Assembly: GCA_965221075.1 (NCBI GenBank)
Contig: OZ244865.1
Location: forward strand, 2,232,001 to 2,296,000
Reading direction: 5' to 3'
Source of the DNA: UBA2970 sp965221075
GTDB taxonomy: Bacteria > Verrucomicrobiota > Verrucomicrobiia > Limisphaerales > AAA164-E04
DNA length: 64,000 nt
The position numbers and the translations under genes were made by a program. Position 1 is the first letter of the stretch; the number at the start of each line of letters is the position of its first letter. The notes beneath the pieces are model-generated. The model was not told the DNA's origin, ran no database searches, and saw only the letters and a list, made by a program, of their open reading frames with translations. This document shows positions 56,940 through 64,000 of the stretch, in pieces.

Positions 56940-57213
56940 TAGGCGTTCCAGTTGCGGGTGACCAACGTTGAATGGAGCTTCTCTGCCCCTTTCGGACCGG
57001 CCCCAGTGCATCCACCGGAGATGGCGTTCCGTCTTGCATGGCGAGGAAGGAATCCGCATGCGGCAAGAAACCTGTAAAACAAAACGCCAATGAATGTGAA
57101 AGTATCATTCTCATGAGACGCTGGCTGAAAGCATCTCACATGCACAAAGCTGGCAAGCATCCGCTCTTAATGTCAGAAAAAGTTGCAATGTAATACTGGC
57201 AATTAATCGTACT

Positions 57214-58917
57214 ATGAAAATTCCATTTCTACCTTGCCGATTGAGCATCCCAAGCGACATTGCCATCACCATCTGCATCTTCTTTCTATTTCTACTATCG
57301 GGATGGATGTGCGCATTGAACATCGGCCTGTCTCTGGATTTCCAAGAATATCCATGGATAAAAACCTTGCTGATTATCCCGTTGACGTCGCCATTCACCG
57401 TCATTGCCTGTCTGATTCTAGGTATAAGCTATCAGCTTTCAGCAATTGCATTGCTCTTCTATTTGCTGTCTTTAGTTATAGTTGCATTTGGCGGCAGAAT
57501 AGCCCGAAAGAAACAATGGAAGATAACTCACGAATATGTGGGCTTTCTTGTTCGCAACGGCAATTGGCTCAAATACGATTCTCTGTTTCTGCCGGAAAAC
57601 GAACAAGATTGCTGGAAATCATTGTGGAACACTATCGAATTGAAGCGGAAATCTACGGATTGGCAAGATTTATACCGAATTCCTGATCACATATCCTGCG
57701 AGTATGACAAGTTCGGTTGTGGATATTTATTTACAAGCATTCACAGGAGAGCTTTGTGCCGTGTCTTGGACAGGGATGGATATCTCGACAAGACCAATTT
57801 GCCTCAAACATGGAAAAGCATATCCCGCCTGGCCATGGAGCACTACGACAAGAAGGAAATAGCGATTGACGATATCAAGGAAATGCTGGATCATTCTCGC
57901 AATGAAACGCCAATGGATCCGGATCGGAGACGCGGATCAATTCTAGAATCCTGGAGCTATCTGATAAACAAGCATTATATTACAGGAAGAATTGCAGAAA
58001 TATCAGTGATGCATTCTATTGCGGGTCGTTCAGAGGATGCCTTCGACATGCTGCAATTTGGTTTGAGATGGGCAAGATTTGGACATGTGAACGAGGGGGT
58101 TTCTCGTCTCTGCCAATGGTCTGGAATCGAAGTGATCCTTAATTCCGTAAAGTATGTGCAGCAAAACCATATTGGCCAGGACAAGGATTGGCTGAATCTA
58201 AAACAATCTATTAGTACATTCTGTTGTGCAGAACAAGTGCCTTCCTCGTTGCGAGGAGAATTGAGCTGCATTCATTATGAACTGTGCCATGGAAAGAATG
58301 AAGAAATATGGAAGAATCTGCATGATTATTGCAACACACCGTATGAAGCTTCAGAACCATCGTCGGCAAAGCGAACGCTGTCCAAATGGCTGCTTGAATT
58401 TTTTCTGAATAAGCTCTTTTCAGATTTTTTCGATGCTTATTTGCTTTACGATTTAAGAAGAGCAACTGAAAAGAGCCACGAGTCCATTATGGCTCTCGAA
58501 GGAGTCATGGATCAATTAAATGAATGCTCTTATTCAACAATTCCCGTGGATCGGATCGCAGAGGAATCCAATCATGATTTAAAAGTGTTTCCGAATTTCC
58601 TGGACTACGATTTTGAATTGTCTCTAAAAAGTGCATGGCAAGTGGCGCAGGAACGCGATATCCAAATCAGGATGGCTATGGATGCCGTTGACCTTGAAAG
58701 ACATTACATTGCCTATGGGGAATATCCCCAGGAGTACTCTCAACTTTCGATGTCTCCCTTCCTTGCCGGGACAGCGTCATCAGGCAGAAGGAAGTATGCC
58801 AGGGATGAGGAAGGGGGGTTCTCTCTGGACTTCCGATCCGGTATTAATGAGGATGATGACCTAGTATGGAAAATCAGTCCTGAATTGCCCTGTATGCCGG
58901 AAGTGCGGATTGAATGA
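57214..58917 (+). CDS. AT-rich membrane protein of unknown function
   Basis: 567-aa protein whose codons are strongly AT-rich compared with all flanking genes, a sign of transfer. Three hydrophobic helices lie at the N-terminus (residues about 14-35, 48-68 and 72-92), then a large soluble, mostly helical domain (residues about 95-567). Its C-terminal 90 residues (ERHYIAYGEYPQEYSQL, then SGRRKYARDEEGGFSL and EDDDLVWKI) resemble an ending seen in Planctomycetes and Verrucomicrobia membrane proteins, where a pilin-like YxxxGEYP motif precedes a DDxxW element. No catalytic motif was recognised. It starts at an ATG with no obvious ribosome binding site and is flanked by non-coding DNA. Confidence 0.75.
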   Translation: MKIPFLPCRLSIPSDIAITICIFFLFLLSGWMCALNIGLSLDFQEYPWIKTLLIIPLTSPFTVIACLILGISYQLSAIALLFYLLSLVIVAFGGRIARKKQWKITHEYVGFLVRNGNWLKYDSLFLPENEQDCWKSLWNTIELKRKSTDWQDLYRIPDHISCEYDKFGCGYLFTSIHRRALCRVLDRDGYLDKTNLPQTWKSISRLAMEHYDKKEIAIDDIKEMLDHSRNETPMDPDRRRGSILESWSYLINKHYITGRIAEISVMHSIAGRSEDAFDMLQFGLRWARFGHVNEGVSRLCQWSGIEVILNSVKYVQQNHIGQDKDWLNLKQSISTFCCAEQVPSSLRGELSCIHYELCHGKNEEIWKNLHDYCNTPYEASEPSSAKRTLSKWLLEFFLNKLFSDFFDAYLLYDLRRATEKSHESIMALEGVMDQLNECSYSTIPVDRIAEESNHDLKVFPNFLDYDFELSLKSAWQVAQERDIQIRMAMDAVDLERHYIAYGEYPQEYSQLSMSPFLAGTASSGRRKYARDEEGGFSLDFRSGINEDDDLVWKISPELPCMPEVRIE

Positions 58918-59238
58918 GCAATGCATTGCTCCGAATGAGTCGAGTGTGCTGCAGAATGTTGGAACATTGAGGGACCAGCTCGGACTTCGCTGCTGCGGCA
59001 GCCCGTGCATTCCGCCTCTTTCCGACTTCGGCAGCTCCTGCACGACGAGAATCCGGCCCGCCTAGAGGAGACTGGGGCGGCCTGTTCCCGAGCGCCATCG
59101 GAAGATTGCGTGGAAATCTTGACGTGTTCCTGCCTCCGGCTTGGCGCCTGGAGTCTGCTGCTGTTTTTTTTGATCTTGTCCCAGCCCACGCCCCCGCTAG
59201 AGTCGCTCGCCGGACAATTCAAGGATTTTCCCGCATCT
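58918..59238. other. Gene-free stretch
   Basis: 320 bases in which GC content climbs back to the genome level, marking the right side of the AT-rich island. An AAGGA sequence lies before the next start. No terminator was found. Confidence 0.5.
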
Positions 59239-60243
59239 ATGAGCCGAAAGATCACCTTGTTCACCGGCCAGTGGGCCGACCTGAGCTGCCAGGAGATGGT
59301 CCGCAAGGCCAAGGAGTTCGGCTACGACGGCGTGGAGCTGGCCTGCTGGGGGGACCATTTCGAGGTCTCCAAGGCTGACGCTGGCTACTGTGCAGGAAAG
59401 CGGCGGCTTCTCGAGGAGCACGGAATGGAGTGCCTGGCCATCTCCACCCATCTGGTCGGGCAGGCGGTTTGCGACCGGATCGACGAGCGCCACAAGCAGA
59501 TCCTCCCCGAGGAGATCTACGGAGACGGGGACCCCGAGGGAGTCCGCCAGCGGGCCGCCGAAGAGGTCAAGCGCACCGCCCGGGCCGCCAGGGAGTTCGG
59601 CGTCTCAGTGGTCAACGGATTCACCGGAAGCTCGATCTGGCACCTGGTGTACAGCTTCCCCCCCAACCTTCCGGGCCAGATCGACGCGGGATTCAGGGAC
59701 TTCGCCGACCGCTGGGGCCCGATCATGGACGTTTTTCAGGAGAACGGGATCAAGTTCGGCCTGGAGGTGCACCCCACCGAGATCGCCTTCGACATCGCAT
59801 CGGCGCAGCGGGCCCTTGAGGCCATCGGGCACCACCCCGCCTTCGGTTTCAACTACGATCCCAGCCACTTCGGCTATCAGGGTGTGGACTACGTGGAGTT
59901 CATCTACCGGTTCGCCGACCGGATCAACCATGTCCACATGAAGGACGTCCACTGGAGCGGAACACCCTGCGACGCGGGAGTCTTCGGAGGCCATGTCGAC
60001 TTCCACAGTCGGGAGCGCTACTGGGACTTCAAGTCGATCGGACGGGGCCGCATCGACTTCGAGCGCATCATCAGGGCTCTCAACGACATCGGCTACGACG
60101 GACCCCTTTCCGTGGAATGGGAGGACGGGGGCATGGACCGGGACCACGGGGCCCGGGAGTCTGCCGAGTACTGCAGGCGCATCGACTTCCCCTCCTCCAA
60201 GATCGTCTTCGATGAGCAGTTCGACAAGGAGAGGCAGGCGTAG
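59239..60243 (+). CDS. Sugar phosphate isomerase/epimerase-family protein (xylose-isomerase-like TIM barrel)
   Basis: 334-aa AP-endonuclease-2-type TIM barrel: KITLFTGQWADLSCQEMVRKAKEFGYDGVELACWGDHF at its start (read in two halves), GLEVHPTEIAFD with metal-binding Glu and His, FNYDPSHFGYQGVD, INHVHMKDVHW, and PLSVEWEDGGMDRDHG. Members isomerise or epimerise sugars; the substrate is unknown. The prepilin gene starts 32 bases before its stop in another frame, so they are cotranscribed. Confidence 0.9.
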   Translation: MSRKITLFTGQWADLSCQEMVRKAKEFGYDGVELACWGDHFEVSKADAGYCAGKRRLLEEHGMECLAISTHLVGQAVCDRIDERHKQILPEEIYGDGDPEGVRQRAAEEVKRTARAAREFGVSVVNGFTGSSIWHLVYSFPPNLPGQIDAGFRDFADRWGPIMDVFQENGIKFGLEVHPTEIAFDIASAQRALEAIGHHPAFGFNYDPSHFGYQGVDYVEFIYRFADRINHVHMKDVHWSGTPCDAGVFGGHVDFHSRERYWDFKSIGRGRIDFERIIRALNDIGYDGPLSVEWEDGGMDRDHGARESAEYCRRIDFPSSKIVFDEQFDKERQA

Positions 60244-61021
60244 CCTCCGGGGCGGGTTCACCCTGATCGAGCTGCTGGTGGTGATCGCGATCATCGCCAT
60301 CCTCGCAGGCATGCTTCTTCCCGCGCTCAGCAAGGCCAAGGAGAAGGCCAAGGCCGTCAAGTGCATGGGAAACCTGAGGCAGATGGGCTTGGCCATGATC
60401 CTCTACACCGACGACTACCAGCACTACCCCCCGGGGATCGACCAGAGCGTCCAGAGCTCGTGGATCTGGCCAGCGCTGCTCAGGAAGTTCATCCAGCAGG
60501 GGCAGAGCGTGGAGCTGTTCAAGTGCCCCACCGCCCCTGCAAAGGCCCAGTGGAAGGTGGAGTTCGGCAGCGGACTGCCCGCCAGCGACGGCTACTTCCA
60601 GGACGAGGTGCGCCTGCGTCCAGGCAGCGGCAGCTTCATGAGCTACGGCTACAACGTCTGGGGAGCCTGGTCGGGTCAGGTGCCCAACACCGGGCTGGGG
60701 GTCTACAAGGGCCATCCGATCTACGGAGGAGCCCCCGTCGGCTCGGTGGTGGCGCCCACCTCGATGATCGCCCTGGGGGACAGCAACTGGGATCTCGAGC
60801 AGAATGGGGATCCCAACTGGAGCGGCTTCATCGGCATGTACGCCGAGCGCCAGTGGCCCCTGGAGCTTCACTCCCAGAGGGCAAACATCCTCTTCGCCGA
60901 CGGCCACACTCGCGCTCTGCCCCGGCGGGAGATGATCGCCCAGCTGGTGGACGGCCAGGGAGCCAAGGAGGAGGCGGCACGGATCTGGAACCGTGACAAC
61001 CGCCCCCATGTCGACCCCTGA
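60212..61021 (+). CDS. Prepilin-like protein (PulG type) with H-x9-DG C-terminus
   Basis: 269-aa protein. The class III leader MSSSTRRGRRSLRGG is cleaved before Phe16, with Glu20 at mature position 5, followed by FTLIELLVVIAIIAILAGM and ALSKAKEKAKAVKCMGNLRQMG. The C-terminus has LELHSQRANILFADGHTRALP, a clear H-x9-DG signature (His and DG present). It overlaps the TIM-barrel gene by 32 bases. No secretion genes nearby. Confidence 0.9.
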   Translation: MSSSTRRGRRSLRGGFTLIELLVVIAIIAILAGMLLPALSKAKEKAKAVKCMGNLRQMGLAMILYTDDYQHYPPGIDQSVQSSWIWPALLRKFIQQGQSVELFKCPTAPAKAQWKVEFGSGLPASDGYFQDEVRLRPGSGSFMSYGYNVWGAWSGQVPNTGLGVYKGHPIYGGAPVGSVVAPTSMIALGDSNWDLEQNGDPNWSGFIGMYAERQWPLELHSQRANILFADGHTRALPRREMIAQLVDGQGAKEEAARIWNRDNRPHVDP

Positions 61022-61135
61022 GAAATATTCGGAGGCGGACCGGGACCCTCGACTCCTGGACAATCCTGCCCTGCCTCCCCCTGGCCGCCTTTCGGGGTGC
61101 GTCCGTCCGTCCGCCCTTCCCGGGCGCCGCTCTCC

Positions 61136-61862
61136 GTGACGGTCGCCGGCGTCATCCCGGTCCGCTACGGCTCCACCCGCTTTCCAGGGAAGCCGCTGGC
61201 TCCAATCGCGGGAGTGCCCATGATCGAGCGTGTGGTCCGGCAGTGCCATCGGGCCATGCGTCTCTCGGAGGTGGTGGTGGCCACCGACGACGGGCGCATA
61301 GCCCGGGCAGTGGAGCGTCTCTGCCGGGTGGAGATGACCTCCTCGCGCCACGGGAGCGGGACCGAGCGGGTGGCCGAGGCGGCGGCGAGGATCCGCTGCG
61401 ACGGAGTGGTCAACGTACAGGGCGACGAGCCGCTGATCGATCCAGAGGTGATCGACACACTGGCCCAGGGACTGGAAGACCATCCCATGACCACGGCTGC
61501 AGCGCGCATTTCCAGCCGGGAGGAGTACCTCGATCCGGCTGTGCCCAAGGTCGTGCTCGACCGGGAGGGGCGGGCCCTCTACTTCTCTCGCCGGACCATT
61601 CCGGCGGTCTATCCCGATGGCGAGGGAAGCCCCTGGGAGGATCAACCGTTCTACCGCCACATCGGCGTCTACGGATTCCGCAGCGGCACGCTCAAGAGCC
61701 TGGTGTCCCGGGAAGGCGGGCCGCTGGAGCGGCTGGAGCGGCTGGAGCAGCTGCGGGCCCTGGAGCACCGGATTGCCGTCCAGGTCTACCTGGTGGACTC
61801 TCCCTGCGCCGGAGTGGACCATCCCGAGGACATCGCCAAGGTGGAATCCCTGATCGAGAAAC

Positions 61863-61870
<8 letters not shown>
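61136..61870 (+). CDS. kdsB: 3-deoxy-manno-octulosonate cytidylyltransferase
   Basis: 244-aa enzyme that makes CMP-KDO from CTP and KDO for the lipopolysaccharide core. It has VIPVRYGSTRFPGKPLAPIAGVPMIERV at the start (nucleotide-binding Arg-Lys), VVVATDD, NVQGDEPLIDPEVI and HIGVYGFR. The GTG at 61136 gives a family-length protein; a GTG at 61097 is open upstream. It overlaps pyrG by 8 bases, which supplies the CTP it uses, a common gene order. Its presence confirms KDO-containing lipopolysaccharide. Confidence 0.94.
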
Positions 61871-63463
<1,593 letters not shown>

Positions 63464-63467
<4 letters not shown>

Positions 63468-64000
63468 GCCGCGCCGCCCTGGACTGGCTCCTGCGGCTGC
63501 GGCTCACGGGAACCAAGCTGGGGCTCGGAAACTCCCGCCGGCTCGCCTCCCTCCTGGGAAACCCCCACGAGGAACTTCGCTTGATCCATGTCGCCGGGAC
63601 CAACGGCAAGGGCTCGACCTGCGCCATCCTGGAGAGCATCTACCGCAGGGCCGGCTACCGGACCGGACTCTTCACCTCCCCCCACCTGGTCCGTTTCTCC
63701 GAGCGCATCCAGGTGGATCGCCAGCCGATCCAGGACGAAGAGCTGGACGCTCTGGCCGACCTGATGCGGCAGGCCATGGAAGCCGCCCGGCCCGTCCCCG
63801 CTCCGACCTTCTTCGAGGCGGCCACGGTGATGGCGCTGGAGCACTTCCGCAGGCGGCGCTGCGAAGTGGTCCTCTGGGAGACGGGGCTGGGAGGGCGCCT
63901 CGACGCCACCAACATCGTCACGCCCCGGCTCTCGCTGATCACCCCGATCGGCCTGGACCACCGCCAGTGGCTGGGATCCCGCCTGGAAGACATCGCCAGA
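63464..64000 (+). CDS. folC: Folylpolyglutamate synthase/dihydrofolate synthase, N-terminal part (cut by window edge)
   Basis: 179 codons are visible, still open at base 64000. The ATP-binding P-loop is HVAGTNGKGSTCAILESIYR, followed by GLFTSPHLVRFSERIQV (substrate Ser/Arg), FFEAATVMALEHF and ETGLGGRLDATNIV, then SLITPIGLDH. It adds glutamate to folates and may also make dihydrofolate. It begins with ATG overlapping the pyrG stop. It connects to metH, which uses polyglutamated folate. Confidence 0.95.

Noticed and set aside
57095..57120. Fur-box-like TATCATTCTCATGAG before the AT-rich gene
   Set aside because: Only about half of the 19 consensus positions match and there is no dyad; AT-rich DNA gives such matches by chance.

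Overview
The window looks like chromosomal DNA of a high-GC member of the PVC group, most probably a Verrucomicrobiota (Opitutae-like) bacterium. The basis is three separate orphan prepilins with the same FTLIELLVVIAIIAILAGM-type start and ALSKAK[ED]KAK helix, LamG/Ig surface proteins with W...RFYxLR-type C-termini, an outer membrane (BamD-, LptE-, KdsB- and TonB-receptor-type proteins), and very high GC with extensive antisense open frames. The placement is by recognition of protein style only; there is no rRNA here.

Layout. 1-3.5 kb: 5' part of cysS and an Rrf2 regulator (minus), a membrane-anchored EP-repeat protein, a prepilin and a small lipoprotein. 3.7-7.2 kb (minus): sodium:solute symporter, superoxide dismutase with a clear terminator, and hisH. 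7.3-10.4 kb (plus): a DUF3500 protein, an RlmD/RumA-type RNA methyltransferase and an RRM protein. 10.5-12.3 kb (minus): rhomboid protease and class II aldolase. 12.5-17.4 kb (plus): a tightly overlapping envelope operon of a beta-lactamase-like/NamZ fusion, ApbE, a BamD-like TPR protein and an LptE-like lipoprotein. 17.6-24 kb: secreted subtilase, LarA-type racemase with an SDR, CPBP protease, gamma-glutamylcyclotransferase. 24.5-29 kb (minus): an iron locus with salicylate synthase, a STAS protein, and a TonB-dependent receptor under a Fur-box promoter. 29.3-35.3 kb: three-module LamG surface protein, prepilin and trypsin-like protease. 35.3-37.2 kb (minus): a ParA-GYF fusion and a frameshifted EEP-family gene. 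37.3-44.1 kb (plus): metH, xylA, a glycosyltransferase and an FkbM methyltransferase. 44.7-47.4 kb: GAF histidine kinase, VOC protein, DJ-1/PfpI protein. 47.5-52.3 kb: CxxS glutaredoxin-like protein, DUF2868 and DUF3482-GTPase pair, rnpB (minus) and an aldolase-domain protein. 53.3-56.2 kb: tRNA-Arg(TCT), glcF and glcD (minus). 56.2-59.2 kb: an AT-rich island with a probable decayed ISL3 transposase and a 567-aa membrane protein of unknown function. 59.2-64 kb (plus): TIM-barrel sugar isomerase/epimerase, prepilin, then kdsB, pyrG and the start of folC in overlapping order.

The genes are mostly housekeeping and carbon or envelope metabolism. Accessory character is concentrated in the AT-rich island (about 56.2-59 kb), the iron locus (24.5-29 kb) and the secreted repeat proteins. 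Several 0.4-1.0 kb GC-rich stretches have no gene I can support. No CRISPR array, prophage or intact insertion sequence was seen. The most unusual signals are the salicylate synthase-STAS pair beside a Fur-controlled receptor, the AT-rich membrane protein beside a transposase remnant, the ParA-GYF fusion, and the overlap of a GTPase gene with the P1 helix of RNase P RNA.
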